Positions 42,115 through 53,853 of a DNA stretch of 54,478 nucleotides are shown here, in pieces (position 1 is the first letter of the stretch; the number at the start of each line of letters is the position of its first letter). Source of the stretch: Acidobacteriota bacterium (GTDB taxonomy: Bacteria; Acidobacteriota; Vicinamibacteria; Marinacidobacterales; Marinacidobacteraceae). The stretch is from NCBI GenBank assembly GCA_022820545.1, contig JAJEFG010000054.1:1-54478 (forward strand), written 5' to 3'. The notes below the pieces were generated by a model. The model was not told the DNA's origin and did not search any database. It saw only the letters and a list, made by a program, of their open reading frames with translations. A program made the translations under genes and the position numbers.

Positions 42115-42139
42115 GACTCTCGTTGACGGGGGTGACGCC

Positions 42140-42499
42140 GTGATCAAGGCGGTTGCCCGGGCGACCGCGGTTCCCGGCTCGGTTCAGAAGGCGCGGCTCG
42201 TGCTCGACCTCATTCGCGACAAGCCGGCGGCGGACGCCATCGCGGTGCTGCAGAACACGAATCGGGCGCCGGCGCCCATCATCGAGAAGGTGTTGCGGTC
42301 GGCCATCGCGAACGCCCAGACGAAGGCTCTCAGCGAGGCGAAACGGATCGATGAGGACAAGCTCATGGTCTCCGAGGCGTTTGCCGACCAGGGACCGGCC
42401 CGGGCGATCGCCCGCAGCGGCCGGAGGGCCCGCATCCGCCGCATCCGGCGGCGGACCACCCACTACACGATCCGCGTGACTGCGGTGGAAGAGGAATAG
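42140..42499 (+). CDS. rplV: Ribosomal protein uL22
   Basis: uL22 forms part of the tunnel constriction where macrolides act. The 119 residues from GTG 42140 include [34 protein letters not shown], and the long beta-hairpin region ending [19 protein letters not shown]. The beta-hairpin has a normal length. Confidence 0.96.
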   Translation: MIKAVARATAVPGSVQKARLVLDLIRDKPAADAIAVLQNTNRAPAPIIEKVLRSAIANAQTKALSEAKRIDEDKLMVSEAFADQGPARAIARSGRRARIRRIRRRTTHYTIRVTAVEEE

Positions 42500-42501
42500 G
42501 A

Positions 42502-43200
42502 ATGGGTCAGAAAGTACACCCGCACGGCTTCAGGCTCGGATACAGCAAGACCTGGCGCTCCCGCTGGTTTGCGGACAGCGCCTACCGGGACTCGCTGCAC
42601 GAGGATCTGAAGCTGCGGCGTCTCCTCAAGCGCCGCCTGTACCACGCGGGTATTTCACGGGTGGAGATCGAGCGTCCGGGCAACAAGCTCAACATCTACA
42701 TCCACACCTCGAGGCCGGGAATCATTATCGGGCGCAAGGGAACCGAGGTGGAGAAGCTGACGCGCGACCTCCGCAAGCGCACCGGCAAGGAAGTCCACAT
42801 TCGGCCGCTCGAGGTGATCAAGCCCGAGCTCGACCCGCAGTTGGTTGCCGAGTCCATCGCCCTCCAGTTGGAGAAGCGGATCGCGTTCCGGCGCGCGATG
42901 CGGAAGGCCGTCGAGAACACCATGCGCAACGGCGCCAAGGGCGTGCGCATCCGGTGCGCCGGGCGGCTCAACGGCGCCGACATCGCGCGGGCGGAGTGGT
43001 ACCTCGAGGGACAGCTCCCGCTCCACACGCTGCGGGCCGACATCGAGTACGGGCTCGCCGAGGCCTTTACGACCTACGGTCAGATCGGCGTCAAGTGCTG
43101 GGTCTATCGGGGGGTCAGTGACGCGGTCAGCCGGTCGGGGCGCCCTGAGATCCCCATGAAGCCATCGGCCTCCGGCTCCGAAGAGGCAAGCGCCGGTTGA
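42502..43200 (+). CDS. rpsC: Ribosomal protein uS3
   Basis: uS3 is at the mRNA entrance and has helicase-like activity. The 232 residues start [18 protein letters not shown]. The KH domain has its GxxG loop in [13 protein letters not shown], and the C-domain includes [25 protein letters not shown] is six bases upstream. It is two bases from rplV. Confidence 0.97.
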   Translation: MGQKVHPHGFRLGYSKTWRSRWFADSAYRDSLHEDLKLRRLLKRRLYHAGISRVEIERPGNKLNIYIHTSRPGIIIGRKGTEVEKLTRDLRKRTGKEVHIRPLEVIKPELDPQLVAESIALQLEKRIAFRRAMRKAVENTMRNGAKGVRIRCAGRLNGADIARAEWYLEGQLPLHTLRADIEYGLAEAFTTYGQIGVKCWVYRGVSDAVSRSGRPEIPMKPSASGSEEASAG

Positions 43201-43231
43201 GCCCTGACGGGGATCCGGGAGGAGGAACGCC

Positions 43232-43654
43232 ATGCTGATGCCGAAGAAGACGCGGTACCGGAAACAGCAACGCGGCCGCATGCGTGGCAAGTCCTGGACC
43301 GGGCAGACCGTGGCGTTCGGGGACTTCGGTCTCAAGACGCTGGAGCCGGGATGGATCACGAACCGCCAGATCGAGTCGGCGCGGGTGGCCATCACCCGCT
43401 TCATCAAGCGGACCGGGCGGGTCTGGATCCGGATCTTTCCGGACAAGCCGCTGACCAAGAAGCCCCAGGAAACGCGCATGGGCAAGGGAAAGGGCGGTCC
43501 GGAGGGCTGGGTCGCGGTGGTGCGCCCCGGACGGATCCTCTTTGAAATGGAAGGCGTCGGCCGCGACCAGGCCATCGAGGCGATGCGCCGGGCGAGTCAC
43601 AAGCTTCCGGTGCGGACGCAGTTCGTCGGCCGCTTCGAGGAGGAGTCGTCGTGA
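43232..43654 (+). CDS. rplP: Ribosomal protein uL16
   Basis: uL16 sits near the A and P sites and completes 50S maturation. The 140 residues begin [20 protein letters not shown] and contain [46 protein letters not shown], with the conserved arginine of the [12 protein letters not shown] loop. The stop overlaps rpmC (GTGA). Confidence 0.97.
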   Translation: MLMPKKTRYRKQQRGRMRGKSWTGQTVAFGDFGLKTLEPGWITNRQIESARVAITRFIKRTGRVWIRIFPDKPLTKKPQETRMGKGKGGPEGWVAVVRPGRILFEMEGVGRDQAIEAMRRASHKLPVRTQFVGRFEEESS

Positions 43655-43881
43655 AGGCCGCCCGGGTCCGTGAGCTGACCCACGACGAGCTCGTGAGGAA
43701 GCAGCAGGAAGTGACCAAGGAGTTGTTCGACGCCCGGCTCGAGGCCGCCACCGGTCAGCTCGGTCACACGCACAAGGTCAAGATGCTGCGGCGCCAGGCC
43801 GCGCGCCTCCAGACCATCATGAGGGAGCGGGAGCTCGGGATCGGGACCGATTCCCCGGGGAGCGGCGCCTCGGATTCCTGA
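43651..43881 (+). CDS. rpmC: Ribosomal protein uL29
   Basis: uL29 is a two-helix protein at the tunnel exit next to uL23. The 76 residues from GTG 43651 contain [31 protein letters not shown] and [16 protein letters not shown] Gly/Ser-rich tail of about 12 residues follows the helices. Confidence 0.94.
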   Translation: MKAARVRELTHDELVRKQQEVTKELFDARLEAATGQLGHTHKVKMLRRQAARLQTIMRERELGIGTDSPGSGASDS

Positions 43882-43907
43882 GGCGGGTGAGTACGAGAAG
43901 AACCGTC

Positions 43908-44153
43908 ATGCCAAGACTGATCAGGACCGGAACCGTGGTCGCCGGCGGCGCCGAGAAGACCATCACCGTGCTCGTGGAGCGCCTGGTGGAACACCGTCTG
44001 TACAAGCGCCGGTACCGCAAGTCCACGCGCTTCGCGGTCCACGACGAGAAGAACGAGGGCCGGGTCGGAGACCGCGTCCAGATCGAGGAGTGCCGTCCGC
44101 TTTCCCGGACGAAGCGTTTCCGGCTGCTCAAGGTCGTGGAGCGCGCCACATGA
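43908..44153 (+). CDS. rpsQ: Ribosomal protein uS17
   Basis: uS17 is an OB-fold primary 16S-binding protein. The ATG at 43908 (GAGAAG seven bases upstream) gives 81 residues, close to the family length. A GTG at 43887 would add seven residues. Motifs: [50 protein letters not shown]. The stop overlaps rplN (ATGA). Confidence 0.95.
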   Translation: MPRLIRTGTVVAGGAEKTITVLVERLVEHRLYKRRYRKSTRFAVHDEKNEGRVGDRVQIEECRPLSRTKRFRLLKVVERAT

Positions 44154-44518
44154 TCCAGATGCAGTCGGTGCTGCAGGTCGCCGACAACTCCGGCGCCCGC
44201 CGGGTCACCTGCATTCTTCCGCTGGGCGGCGGGGTGGGCCGTGTCGCCCGGCTGGGGGACGTCATCACCGCTTCCGTCCGCGAAGCCGCGCCCGGGAGTG
44301 CGGTCAAGAAGGGGACGGTCGTTCAGGCGGTGATCGTGCGGACCCGAAAGGAACACCGCCGGGCGGACGGGTCCTACATCCGCTTCGGTGACAACGCCGC
44401 GGTGCTGATCAACGAGCAGCGCGAGCCCACCGGAACCCGGGTGTTCGGTCCGGTCGCCCGCGAACTGCGCGAGCGTCAGTTCATGAAGATCGTTTCGCTC
44501 GCGCCGGAGGTGTTGTGA
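44150..44518 (+). CDS. rplN: Ribosomal protein uL14
   Basis: uL14 forms intersubunit bridges and binds RsfS. The 122 residues begin [19 protein letters not shown] and include [36 protein letters not shown] and [28 protein letters not shown]. The length is canonical. Confidence 0.97.
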   Translation: MIQMQSVLQVADNSGARRVTCILPLGGGVGRVARLGDVITASVREAAPGSAVKKGTVVQAVIVRTRKEHRRADGSYIRFGDNAAVLINEQREPTGTRVFGPVARELRERQFMKIVSLAPEVL

Positions 44519-44520
44519 CG

Positions 44521-44874
44521 ATGGCCCGGAAGAAGAGCGCGCCGCCGCCGCGCCGCCTGCACGTTCGCAAGAACGACCTGGTCCAGATCATGGCCGGGAG
44601 CGACCTCGGGAAGCGGGGACGGATTCTCCGCGTCTTTCCCGAGACCGGGCGCGTGCTCGTCGAGGGCATCAACATGATCAAGCGGCACACGAAGGCGAAC
44701 CCGCGGCAGAACATCAAGGGTGGCGTCGTCGAACGCGAAGCGTCGATCGCGATCAGCAACGTGGCGATCGTGGACCCGGAGACCAATCTCCCGACCCGGG
44801 TCGGGAGGACCCGGCTGACCGATGGACGCAAGGTCCGGGTGAGCGTCCGTTCCCAGGGAGTGATCGACAAGTGA
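44521..44874 (+). CDS. rplX: Ribosomal protein uL24
   Basis: uL24 is an assembly initiator with a KOW motif. The 117 residues from ATG 44521 read [21 protein letters not shown], then the KOW loop [38 protein letters not shown] at 44515, overlapping the rplN stop, is also possible. GGAGG lies 10 bases from the ATG and 4 from the GTG. Confidence 0.94.
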   Translation: MARKKSAPPPRRLHVRKNDLVQIMAGSDLGKRGRILRVFPETGRVLVEGINMIKRHTKANPRQNIKGGVVEREASIAISNVAIVDPETNLPTRVGRTRLTDGRKVRVSVRSQGVIDK

Positions 44875-45419
44875 GCCGCCTTCGTTCCCGGTATCGGGAG
44901 ACCATCGCTCCCGACCTGCGCACTCGGCTGCAGATCGCCAGCGTGCACGCCGTGCCTCGGGTTACCAAGGTCGTCGTCAACATGGGCGTCGGAGAAGGGG
45001 CGCGGGAGCACAAGTTCATCGACGCCGCGGTCGCGGACCTGACGGCGATCACCGGGCAGCGGCCGGTGGTGACCAGGGCCCGGAAGTCCATCGCCAACTT
45101 CAAGATCCGGGACGGCATGCCGGTGGGTGCGCGGGTCACCCTGCGCGGAGTCCGGATGTACGAATTCATGGACCGGCTGATCAACATCGCGTTGCCCCGG
45201 GTGCACGACTTTCGCGGGGTCTCGGACCGCGCCTTCGACGGCCGGGGCAACTACACCCTGGGCCTCACGGACCAGTCCGTGTTCCCCGAGATCGACTACT
45301 CGAAGATCGAGAAGACGCGCGGCATGAACGTCACCATCTGCACGACCGCGACGAGCGACGAGGACGCGCGAGAACTGCTCCGCGCCTTCGGCATGCCGTT
45401 CGCCCGCCGGGAAGCGTAG
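44871..45419 (+). CDS. rplE: Ribosomal protein uL5
   Basis: uL5 binds 5S rRNA and contacts P-site tRNA. The 182 residues from GTG 44871 include [46 protein letters not shown] and the [28 protein letters not shown] end. The start overlaps the rplX stop by four bases. Confidence 0.97.
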   Translation: MSRLRSRYRETIAPDLRTRLQIASVHAVPRVTKVVVNMGVGEGAREHKFIDAAVADLTAITGQRPVVTRARKSIANFKIRDGMPVGARVTLRGVRMYEFMDRLINIALPRVHDFRGVSDRAFDGRGNYTLGLTDQSVFPEIDYSKIEKTRGMNVTICTTATSDEDARELLRAFGMPFARREA

Positions 45420-45452
45420 TACTCGAGAGCTGAACAAGCAGAGGAAAGGGTT

Positions 45453-45638
45453 TTGGCGAAGAAATCACTCATTGCCAAGGCAAGGAAGCGGCCCAAGTTC
45501 GAGGTGCGGCGCTACAACCGCTGCCTGAGCTGTGGACGCCCACGGGCCTATCTCCGGAAGTTCGGGCTCTGCCGCCTGTGCTTCCGGAAGCTGGCGCTGG
45601 CGGGGGAGATCCCCGGCGTCATCAAGGCGAGTTGGTAG
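45453..45638 (+). CDS. rpsN: Ribosomal protein uS14, zinc-binding short form
   Basis: This 61-residue 30S head protein is of the C+ type, with a zinc ribbon C24-x2-C27 and C40-x2-C43 ([17 protein letters not shown]). It starts at TTG 45453 with AGGAAAGGG just upstream. The short zinc form contrasts with the long zinc-free form of enterobacteria. Confidence 0.96.
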   Translation: MAKKSLIAKARKRPKFEVRRYNRCLSCGRPRAYLRKFGLCRLCFRKLALAGEIPGVIKASW

Positions 45639-45650
45639 GGAGGCGCGCTG

Positions 45651-46046
45651 ATGTGGTCTGACCCGGTGGCCGACATGCTCACCCGGCTTCGTAACGCGAT
45701 TCAGGCGCGGCACGACTTCGTCGAGATTCCCGCTTCGAAGCTGAAGGAGGAGATCGCCCGCATCCTCCACGAGGAGGGATACGTTGACGGGTGGGAGCGG
45801 CGCTCGTCTCCGCCGCAGGACGCGATCCGCATCAAGCTGCGGCGCCTGCCCGGCAACCGGGACGCGCTGACCGGACTCAAGCGGATCTCGCGGCCCGGCA
45901 CCCGCGTCTACGTCTCGCACCAGAAGATTCCCAAGGCGCAGGGAGGGCTCGGCGTCACCCTGCTTTCCACCTCCCGCGGGGTGATGACGGGCCGCCAGGC
46001 GCGCCATCTCGGCGTGGGCGGCGAAGTCCTCTGTCAGGTCTGGTAG
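45651..46046 (+). CDS. rpsH: Ribosomal protein uS8
   Basis: uS8 is a central 16S-domain protein and translational repressor of the spc operon in E. coli. The 131 residues begin [20 protein letters not shown] and contain [20 protein letters not shown] and the RNA-binding C-domain [28 protein letters not shown]. The second residue Trp is unusual but the frame is clear. Confidence 0.97.
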   Translation: MWSDPVADMLTRLRNAIQARHDFVEIPASKLKEEIARILHEEGYVDGWERRSSPPQDAIRIKLRRLPGNRDALTGLKRISRPGTRVYVSHQKIPKAQGGLGVTLLSTSRGVMTGRQARHLGVGGEVLCQVW

Positions 46047-46062
46047 CCCGAGGGTTGTTGTT

Positions 46063-46596
46063 ATGTCCCGCATAGGCGCCAAGCCGATCCCCGTGCCGTC
46101 CGGGGTCTCGATCACGATCCAGAGTTCCGAAGTCCGCGTGAAGGGCCCGAAGGGCGTCCTCACGAGTCCGGTCCTTCCGGGCATCGAGGTGAAGCTCGAC
46201 GGCAGCGTGGCCGAGGTGTCCCTTCGGGAAACCTCGGGCAACCGGGCCTACTGGGGGCTCACCCGGGCGCTCCTCGCGAACGCGGTGACCGGTGTCTCCG
46301 AGGGCTTCAAGAAGGAACTGGACATCGTGGGAGTCGGGTACCGGGCGCAGGTGAAGGGACGGAACGTCTCGTTCGCGCTGGGGTATTCCCACCCCATCGA
46401 GTTGGCGTTGCCTGACGGGATCGACGTCCAGGTCGAGAAGAACACTCACATCGTCGTGTCGGGCGCCGACAGGCAGGCCGTCGGACAGGTGGCGGCCCGC
46501 ATCCGCGCGCTCCGCAAGCCGGACCCGTACAAGCAGAAGGGAGTCCGCTACACCGGCGAACGCCTCATCAAGAAGGCCGGAAAGACCGGAGCCTGA
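46063..46596 (+). CDS. rplF: Ribosomal protein uL6
   Basis: uL6 lies near the sarcin-ricin loop. The 177 residues begin [19 protein letters not shown] and contain the C-domain signature [25 protein letters not shown] and [24 protein letters not shown]. Confidence 0.97.
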   Translation: MSRIGAKPIPVPSGVSITIQSSEVRVKGPKGVLTSPVLPGIEVKLDGSVAEVSLRETSGNRAYWGLTRALLANAVTGVSEGFKKELDIVGVGYRAQVKGRNVSFALGYSHPIELALPDGIDVQVEKNTHIVVSGADRQAVGQVAARIRALRKPDPYKQKGVRYTGERLIKKAGKTGA

Positions 46597-46615
46597 TCCC
46601 GAGGACCGAGGAGCC

Positions 46616-46969
46616 ATGCGAATCACGACCCGCCGCCAGCGAAAGCGGCGCATCCATGCCCGCATTCGCAAGAAGATCACCGGCACCGCCGCGCGCCCGC
46701 GGCTCGCGGTCTATCGCTCGTTGAAGCACATCTACGCCCAGGTGATCGATGACGCCGCCGGCACGACCCTCGTTGCCGCGGGAAGCCGCGAGACCGGAAT
46801 CGAGAGCGGCGGAAACGCCACCGGCGCCGCCCTGGTCGGCGAGAAGCTGGCCGAGCGGGCCCGCGCCGCCGGCATCGAGACCGTGGTCTTCGATCGCGGC
46901 GGGTCCCGGTACCACGGCCGGGTCAAGGCCCTCGCCGACGCGGTGAGGAATGGAGGGGTTCAGTGCTGA
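46616..46969 (+). CDS. rplR: Ribosomal protein uL18
   Basis: uL18 binds 5S rRNA with uL5 and bL25. The 117 residues contain [31 protein letters not shown] and the C-terminal [23 protein letters not shown]. The stop lies inside the start of rpsE (7-base overlap). Confidence 0.97.
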   Translation: MRITTRRQRKRRIHARIRKKITGTAARPRLAVYRSLKHIYAQVIDDAAGTTLVAAGSRETGIESGGNATGAALVGEKLAERARAAGIETVVFDRGGSRYHGRVKALADAVRNGGVQC

Positions 46970-47529
46970 ACATGGACGCGGGCGGCCGATCGAGGCCTCG
47001 CAGCGGTTCGCGCAACACGCAGGTGGAGCGCACCGGTGATCCCGATCTCAAGGACAAGGTCGTCTCGATCAACCGGGTGACCAAGGTGGTCAAGGGCGGC
47101 AAGAACCTGTCCTTTTCCGCGCTGGTTGTCGTGGGGAACGAGGACGGCCGCGTGGGTTTCGGTCTCGGCAAGGCGCGCGAGGTGCCGGCGGCGATCAAGA
47201 AGGGGATCGAGATCGCCAAGAAGAACCTGACGGTGGTTCCCCGCGAGGGAAGCACCATCGCTCACGAGGTGGTGGGCGTGTTCGGAGCGGGCCGGGTGCT
47301 GCTCAAACCGGCCTCGGAGGGAACCGGGGTGATCGCCGGCGGCCCGGTGCGCGCGGTCATCGAGCTCGCCGGAATCAAGGACATCCTGACCAAGTCGCTC
47401 GGAACCGCGAATCCGAAGAACGTGGTGGAAGCGACGATGGTCGCGCTCCTCTCCCTTCGCTCGAAGGCCGCCGTGGCGGAGCTTCGGGGGAAGGACGTGA
47501 GCCACATCGAGGCGGAGATCCGCGCCTAG
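46963..47529 (+). CDS. rpsE: Ribosomal protein uS5
   Basis: uS5 shapes decoding fidelity and the mRNA entry channel. The 188 residues from GTG 46963 (GGAGG six bases before) have a basic N-terminal tail of about 25 residues. The dsRBD-like domain contains [29 protein letters not shown], and the C-domain [28 protein letters not shown] 46972 is an alternative. Confidence 0.96.
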   Translation: MLNMDAGGRSRPRSGSRNTQVERTGDPDLKDKVVSINRVTKVVKGGKNLSFSALVVVGNEDGRVGFGLGKAREVPAAIKKGIEIAKKNLTVVPREGSTIAHEVVGVFGAGRVLLKPASEGTGVIAGGPVRAVIELAGIKDILTKSLGTANPKNVVEATMVALLSLRSKAAVAELRGKDVSHIEAEIRA

Positions 47530-47533
47530 GGCC

Positions 47534-47788
47534 ATGAGACAGCCAGAAGACACCGCCGCAGCCCCGGGAGGGCCGAGGATCGTCGTGCAGCTCGTGCGCG
47601 GACTGGCCGGCACGACGCGCTATCAGCGCGAGGTCGTGAAGGGCCTGGGGCTGCGCCGCCTGGGAGCGACCGCTTCCCGGCCGGACAACCCCATGATCCG
47701 GGGGATGTTGCGGCGGGTTCCGCATCTCGTGCGTATCGTCGAAGAGACCGAGGTGCAAGAGACGGCCGGATCGGCCGATGGTGAGTGA
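47534..47788 (+). CDS. rpmD: Ribosomal protein uL30
   Basis: This is an 84-residue 50S protein: an N-terminal Ala/Pro-rich lead, then [31 protein letters not shown] and a second helix and strand [17 protein letters not shown]. It is slightly longer than the typical 60-residue form at both ends. The end overlaps rplO by 11 bases. Confidence 0.94.
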   Translation: MRQPEDTAAAPGGPRIVVQLVRGLAGTTRYQREVVKGLGLRRLGATASRPDNPMIRGMLRRVPHLVRIVEETEVQETAGSADGE

Positions 47789-48319
47789 GGACGAGCAAGT
47801 GAGCCTTCATGAACTGGCGCCGCCCGAGGGCGCCGTCCGGCCGCGCAAGCGGGTGGGACGCGGCCCGGGATCGGGAACCGGCAAGACCGCCGGGCGCGGC
47901 CACAAGGGAGCCAAGTCGCGGTCCGGGTACTCCCTCCGCCGCGGCTTCGAGGGCGGTCAGATGCCTCTCGTGCGCCGGGTGCCGAAGCGCGGGTTCACGA
48001 ACATCTTCAGAACCCGCCAGGAAGTCGTCAATCTGGGCGACCTCAACCGTTTCGAAGACGGTTCAACCGTCGGCGAGATCGAATTGGTGGCCGCCCGCCT
48101 GGTTCAGGGCGCGCGGATCTACCGGCCTGATCCGGAAAGACCTCCGGTGCTGATCCGCCCGCGGCCGTACCGCATCAAGGTCCTTGGCGGAGGCGAGCTG
48201 GAGCGGCGGCTCACCGTCCGGGCCCACGCCTTCAGCGCTTCCGCCCGCCGGAAGGTCGAGGCTGCCGGCGGGACCGTGGACCTCATTGGCGCGGGCGCCG
48301 GCAACTCCGAAAGCCAGAA

Positions 48320-48323
<4 letters not shown>
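47778..48323 (+). CDS. rplO: Ribosomal protein uL15
   Basis: uL15 is a late-assembly 50S protein. The 181 residues start [19 protein letters not shown] and carry the glycine-rich [28 protein letters not shown] and [20 protein letters not shown]. The C-terminal domain ends [13 protein letters not shown]. The stop overlaps secY (GTGA). Confidence 0.97.
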
Positions 48324-49705
<1,382 letters not shown>

Positions 49706-49722
49706 GACGTGCCGGAGCTGAC

Positions 49723-50304
49723 ATGAACGCCGTCATTCTTCTCGGCGCTCCCGGGTCCGGAAAGGGAACCCAGGCGGCGCGGCTCGCCGAGTCGCTGGGG
49801 TTGCCCCATATTTCGACCGGGGCCATTCTCCGGCAGGCAGTTGCGGATGGCACGGAACTCGGGAGGGCGGCACGGGACATCATGGCGGCCGGACGCCTGG
49901 TGAGCGACGAGATCGTGCTCGGGATCGTCGAGGAGCGGGTTTCCGCTCGCGACTGCAGCCGGGGTTTCATCCTCGACGGCTATCCGCGGAACCGGGCGCA
50001 GGCCCGGGCGCTTGGCGAGGTCCTCTCGAGGCTCGGAGCCACCGAATGGATTGCGAACATCGCCGTGCCGGCGGAGGAACTGGCGGCCCGGGTCCGCGGC
50101 CGGCGCGGGACGGACGGCCGGCAGGACGACAGCGAGGACGCCTTCCGCCGCCGGCTCGAGGTCTACGAGGTCGAGTCCCTTCCACTCCTCGACTACTACG
50201 GGGACCGCGCCGCCGACGTTTCGGGACTCGGGTCCCGCGACGAGGTCTTCAGCCGGCTGTGTGCCGCGCTGCCGTTCGCGACGGCGCAGTTGGTGACCCA
50301 GTGA
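49723..50304 (+). CDS. adk: Adenylate kinase (short form)
   Basis: Adk interconverts ATP, AMP and ADP. The 193 residues begin MNAVILLGAPGSGKGTQAARLAE, with the P-loop GAPGSGKGT at 8-16. The AMP-binding GFILDGYPRNRAQA and the R-rich segment DAFRRRLEVYE follow. The LID is the short type, RGRRGTDGRQDDS, without the zinc-binding cysteines of long Adks. The open frame runs far upstream over secY but has no meaning there. The stop overlaps map (GTGA). Confidence 0.95.
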   Translation: MNAVILLGAPGSGKGTQAARLAESLGLPHISTGAILRQAVADGTELGRAARDIMAAGRLVSDEIVLGIVEERVSARDCSRGFILDGYPRNRAQARALGEVLSRLGATEWIANIAVPAEELAARVRGRRGTDGRQDDSEDAFRRRLEVYEVESLPLLDYYGDRAADVSGLGSRDEVFSRLCAALPFATAQLVTQ

Positions 50305-51092
50305 TCTCCCGATCCGATGGCGAGCTGGACAAGCTCCACCAGGCCAACGCGATCACGGTGGAGACGCTGGACCTGCTCGCCCGCACGGTGGAGCCGGGAG
50401 TGACCACCGCGCACCTCGACCGCGTGGCCGCCGACAACCTGCGGCGCCACGGAGTGACGCCCGCCTTCAAGGGATATCACGGGTTTCCCGCGACCCTGTG
50501 CGCTTCGGTCAACGACGAGGTCGTCCACGGCATCCCCTCCCGTTGGCGAAAGCTGAAGGAGGGCGACATCGTGAGCCTCGACTTCGGCTGCATCGTGGAC
50601 GGCTACTACGGCGACAACGCGACCACGGTCGCGGTCGGCCGGATCGACGAGGAAGTGGCGCGTCTGCTGGAGGTCACCGAGGGGGCTCTCCACGCCGGCA
50701 TCCGAGCCGCCCGTCCCGGAAACACTGTTTCGGACATCGGGCAGGCCGTGCAGACCCATGCCGAGAGCCACGGCTATTCCGTGGTGCGCGAGTACGGCGG
50801 GCACGGGATCGGAACGAGCCTGCACGCGGAGCCCTGGATCCCGAACTTCTATGATCCTCGCAAACGGACCCGCCTGATTCCTGGCGCCGTGATCGCGATC
50901 GAACCGATGGTGAATCGCGGGAGCCCGGACGTGCGCGTGAAGCGGGATCGCTGGACGGTCGTCACCGTGGACGGCAGCGCCTCCGCGCATTTCGAGCGAT
51001 CCATCGCGGTCATGGAGAGCGGTCCCTGGATTCTGGCCGAGCCCAGAAAGCAGAACCCCGGCAACGCGGGTTCAGAGGAAGATCATGTCTAA
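50301..51092 (+). CDS. map: Methionine aminopeptidase type I
   Basis: Map removes the initiator methionine from nascent proteins. The 263 residues from GTG 50301 contain the substrate-pocket [20 protein letters not shown] and the metal ligands in [18 protein letters not shown] (two Asp). [10 protein letters not shown] (His), IAIEPM (Glu) and the last Glu in [10 protein letters not shown] complete the site. No N-terminal zinc finger is present. The end overlaps infA by eight bases. Confidence 0.96.
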   Translation: MISRSDGELDKLHQANAITVETLDLLARTVEPGVTTAHLDRVAADNLRRHGVTPAFKGYHGFPATLCASVNDEVVHGIPSRWRKLKEGDIVSLDFGCIVDGYYGDNATTVAVGRIDEEVARLLEVTEGALHAGIRAARPGNTVSDIGQAVQTHAESHGYSVVREYGGHGIGTSLHAEPWIPNFYDPRKRTRLIPGAVIAIEPMVNRGSPDVRVKRDRWTVVTVDGSASAHFERSIAVMESGPWILAEPRKQNPGNAGSEEDHV

Positions 51093-51306
51093 GGAAGACG
51101 CCATTTCCGTGGAGGCGACCGTCATGGAGCCTCTGCCCAACGCCATGTTCCGGGTCAAGCTCGATACGGGCGATCACAAGGTGCTCGCCCACGTGTCGGG
51201 AAAGATGCGGAAGAGCTTCATCAAGGTACTGCCGGGGGACCGCGTGCTGGTGGAGCTTTCCCCCTACGATCTGAGCCGCGGCCGGATCGTCTACCGGTGC
51301 AAGTAG
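51085..51306 (+). CDS. infA: Translation initiation factor IF-1
   Basis: IF-1 occupies the A site during initiation. This 73-residue OB-fold protein reads [20 protein letters not shown] and continues to [41 protein letters not shown], nearly canonical. It overlaps map and precedes rpmJ by 10 bases. Confidence 0.97.
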   Translation: MSKEDAISVEATVMEPLPNAMFRVKLDTGDHKVLAHVSGKMRKSFIKVLPGDRVLVELSPYDLSRGRIVYRCK

Positions 51307-51316
51307 GAGCGGCAAC

Positions 51317-51430
51317 ATGAAGGTTCGCGCCTCCGTTCGGCGCATCTGCGCCAAGTGCAAGATCGTCCGCCGCCGAGGGGTCGTGCGGGTGATCTGCGAA
51401 AACCCGAAGCACAAGCAGCGCCAAGGGTGA
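51317..51430 (+). CDS. rpmJ: Ribosomal protein bL36
   Basis: This 37-residue protein of the 50S subunit begins [20 protein letters not shown], with zinc ligands C11, C14, C27 and H33. It is the C+ form of the protein. The reading frame is short but unmistakable and sits in its usual place between infA and rpsM. Confidence 0.96.
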   Translation: MKVRASVRRICAKCKIVRRRGVVRVICENPKHKQRQG

Positions 51431-51453
51431 TGGAAACAGGGAGAGACTGACCG

Positions 51454-51819
51454 ATGGCCAGAATTGCCGGCGTTGACCTGCCGCGCGCCAAGCGCATCGA
51501 TATCGGGCTGACGTACATCTACGGCGTGGGATCCCACCGCGCGGTGACCATCCTCGACCGGGTCGGGATCGAACGCCACCGCCGGGTCAGCGACCTGACC
51601 GAGGAAGAGGTCAGCCGGATCGGCCGGGCGATCGACGACGAGGGCGGCGTTGAAGGAGACCTGAGGAAGCGGATCTCGATGGACCTGAAACGCCTCATGG
51701 ACATCGGGTGCTACCGCGGGCTCCGCCATCGCCGGGGCCTCCCGGCGCGGGGCCAGCGCACCAAGACCAATGCCCGGACTCGCCGCGGTCCCCGCCGGGT
51801 CGGAATGCGGCGGCGCTAG
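51454..51819 (+). CDS. rpsM: Ribosomal protein uS13
   Basis: uS13 contacts P-site tRNA and bridges to the 50S subunit. The 121 residues start [21 protein letters not shown] and include the H2TH-like domain and the basic tail [24 protein letters not shown]. It starts the alpha-operon ribosomal genes. Confidence 0.97.
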   Translation: MARIAGVDLPRAKRIDIGLTYIYGVGSHRAVTILDRVGIERHRRVSDLTEEEVSRIGRAIDDEGGVEGDLRKRISMDLKRLMDIGCYRGLRHRRGLPARGQRTKTNARTRRGPRRVGMRRR

Positions 51820-51830
51820 GAAAACAACCC

Positions 51831-52232
51831 ATGGCAAAGAAGAAGACAGCGCGCCGCCGGACCGGAAAGAAGCGCGAGAAGCGCACGCTGACCGCCGGCG
51901 TCGTGTCGATCCAGGCGACGTACCACAACACGATCATCACCTTCGCGGATCCGGCCGGAAACGTGGTCTGCTGGGCCAGCGCCGGGTCGCAGGGCTTCAA
52001 GGGTTCCCGGAAGCAGACGCCGTTCGCGGCGCAGCAGGCGGCAGGTGCGGCTTCACGGGAAGCCCGCGCCCTCGGCTGTACGCATGTGGACGTCAAGGTG
52101 AAAGGCCCCGGCGCCGGGCGCGAAGCAGCGATCCGGGCCGTAGCGGCCGCCGGTATCGAGGTGAAGTCGATCAAGGACGTCACCCCGATTCCGCACAACG
52201 GGTGCCGGCCACCCAAGAAGCGCCGGAACTAG
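51831..52232 (+). CDS. rpsK: Ribosomal protein uS11
   Basis: uS11 forms the platform near the E-site codon. The 133 residues from ATG 51831 begin [20 protein letters not shown] and contain [44 protein letters not shown] and [18 protein letters not shown]. The length and ends are canonical. Confidence 0.97.
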   Translation: MAKKKTARRRTGKKREKRTLTAGVVSIQATYHNTIITFADPAGNVVCWASAGSQGFKGSRKQTPFAAQQAAGAASREARALGCTHVDVKVKGPGAGREAAIRAVAAAGIEVKSIKDVTPIPHNGCRPPKKRRN

Positions 52233-52241
52233 GAGGACATC

Positions 52242-52874
52242 TTGGCGAGATATCGAGGCCCCGTCTGCCGGCTGTGCCGCCGGGAGGGGGCCAAGCTCTT
52301 TTTGAAGGGCGATCGCTGCCTCAGCCCGAAGTGCGCCATCGACAAGCGAAACTTCGCCCCCGGAGCCCACGGGAAGACCCGTCGCAGCCGCGTTCAGGGC
52401 TACGGACTTCAGCTTCGCGAGAAGCAGAAGGCGAAGCGCGCCTACGGCCTGCTCGAGCGTCAGTTCCGCCTGTATTTCGATCGCGCCGAACGCGAACGCG
52501 CCGTCACCGGCACGTTCCTGCTCCAGCTTCTGGAGCGGCGCCTCGACAACGCCGTCTACCGATTGGGCCTGGCGCCCTCCCGGGCCGCGGCCCGGCTCTT
52601 CGTCCGGCACGGGCACGTCGAGGTGAACGGGAAACGCGTGGACATTCCGTCCAACATCATCAATCAGGGAGACGTGATCCGCGTCTGCGACAAGACGCGC
52701 AAGAAGGATTTCTTCAAGCTGATCCTAGAGCGCGCAGAAGGCCGCACGGTTCCGGAATGGCTTCAGCGCGAAGAGGATGACATGGCGTCGGGACGGGTTG
52801 TCACGCTTCCCTCCGGCGAGGACCCGCAACTCAAGATCCGGGACCAGCTCATCGTCGAGCTCTACTCGCGCTAA
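52242..52874 (+). CDS. rpsD: Ribosomal protein uS4, four-cysteine form
   Basis: uS4 nucleates 30S assembly and represses the alpha operon in enterobacteria. The 210 residues from TTG 52242 (AGGAGG just upstream) have N-terminal zinc ligands C9, C12, C26 and C31. The S4 RNA-binding domain follows with RRLDNAVYRLGLAPSRAAARLFVRHGHVEVNG. The four-cysteine form is common outside proteobacteria. Confidence 0.96.
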   Translation: MARYRGPVCRLCRREGAKLFLKGDRCLSPKCAIDKRNFAPGAHGKTRRSRVQGYGLQLREKQKAKRAYGLLERQFRLYFDRAERERAVTGTFLLQLLERRLDNAVYRLGLAPSRAAARLFVRHGHVEVNGKRVDIPSNIINQGDVIRVCDKTRKKDFFKLILERAEGRTVPEWLQREEDDMASGRVVTLPSGEDPQLKIRDQLIVELYSR

Positions 52875-52904
52875 CGGGGCAGAAAGAAAGGAGAGACGGC
52901 GTTT

Positions 52905-53852
52905 ATGTCTGAACTTCGGAGGCCGAGTGGCCTCAACATCGAGACCAGCAGTGACGACTTCGGTCGGTTTTCCGCTCATCCCTTCGAGCGGGGCTACGGG
53001 GTCACCATCGGCAACGCCCTGCGCCGGTTGCTGATTTCTTCCATCCAGGGCGCGGCGGTCACCGCGGTGAAATTCGACGGTGTGCAGCACGAGATGTCCA
53101 CGATTCCCGGAGTCAAGGAAGACACCCTGGACATCATTCTGAACATCAAGCGGGTTCCGTTGCGGCTCCATGGGGCGCAGCCGAGGACCATCCGGCTCAA
53201 GGGGAGGAAGGCCGGTCCCCTGACGTCGGGAGACATCGAGACGGATCCCAACGTCGAGATCCTGGACCCTGACGTGCATCTCGCGACCATCACCCAGCCG
53301 GCGGAGCTGGACATCGAGATGCGGGTGAAGAACGGCCGCGGCTACATCCAGGCGGAGCGGAACCGGGATACGGATCTGGAGGTTGGCTACATCCCTCTCG
53401 ATTCGACGCATTCTCCGGTCCGCAAGGTCAACTACAAGGTGGAGCCGGCCCGGGTGGGTCAGGACACGGACCTGGACAAGCTCGTGATCGACGTGCACAC
53501 CAACGGTTCGATCCGGCCCCAGGAGGCGGTCACCACCGCGGCCCGCCTGCTGCGGGAGATGCTGGGGATCTTCGTGGGCGGCGAGGGTGAAGCGACGGAA
53601 GACGTCGTGGTCAGCGACGAGCAGAAGGCCTACGAGTTGCACCGCAACACGTCCATCGACGACTACGCGGACCAGCTCTCGGTCCGGGCCTACAACGGAC
53701 TGCGCAACGCCGACATATCCACGATCGGCGACCTCGTGGTCAAGAGCGAATCGGAGTTGCTGCGCGAGCGGAACATCGGGCGGAAGAGCATCGAGGAAGT
53801 GGAGCGGATTCTCGACGGCCTCGGTCTGAAGCTGGGAATGGGACAGAGCTGA
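52905..53852 (+). CDS. rpoA: RNA polymerase alpha subunit
   Basis: The alpha dimer nucleates RNA polymerase assembly and its C-domain binds UP elements and activators. The 315 residues contain the N-domain FAHPFERGYGVTIGNALRRLL-type segment (here FSAHPFERGYGVTIGNALRR). The C-domain has LSVRAYNGLRNADISTIGDLV and ERNIGRKSIEEVE, which keep the DNA-binding Arg and Asn. GAAAGGAGAG upstream is a strong ribosome-binding site. Confidence 0.97.
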   Translation: MSELRRPSGLNIETSSDDFGRFSAHPFERGYGVTIGNALRRLLISSIQGAAVTAVKFDGVQHEMSTIPGVKEDTLDIILNIKRVPLRLHGAQPRTIRLKGRKAGPLTSGDIETDPNVEILDPDVHLATITQPAELDIEMRVKNGRGYIQAERNRDTDLEVGYIPLDSTHSPVRKVNYKVEPARVGQDTDLDKLVIDVHTNGSIRPQEAVTTAARLLREMLGIFVGGEGEATEDVVVSDEQKAYELHRNTSIDDYADQLSVRAYNGLRNADISTIGDLVVKSESELLRERNIGRKSIEEVERILDGLGLKLGMGQS

Positions 53853-53853
53853 A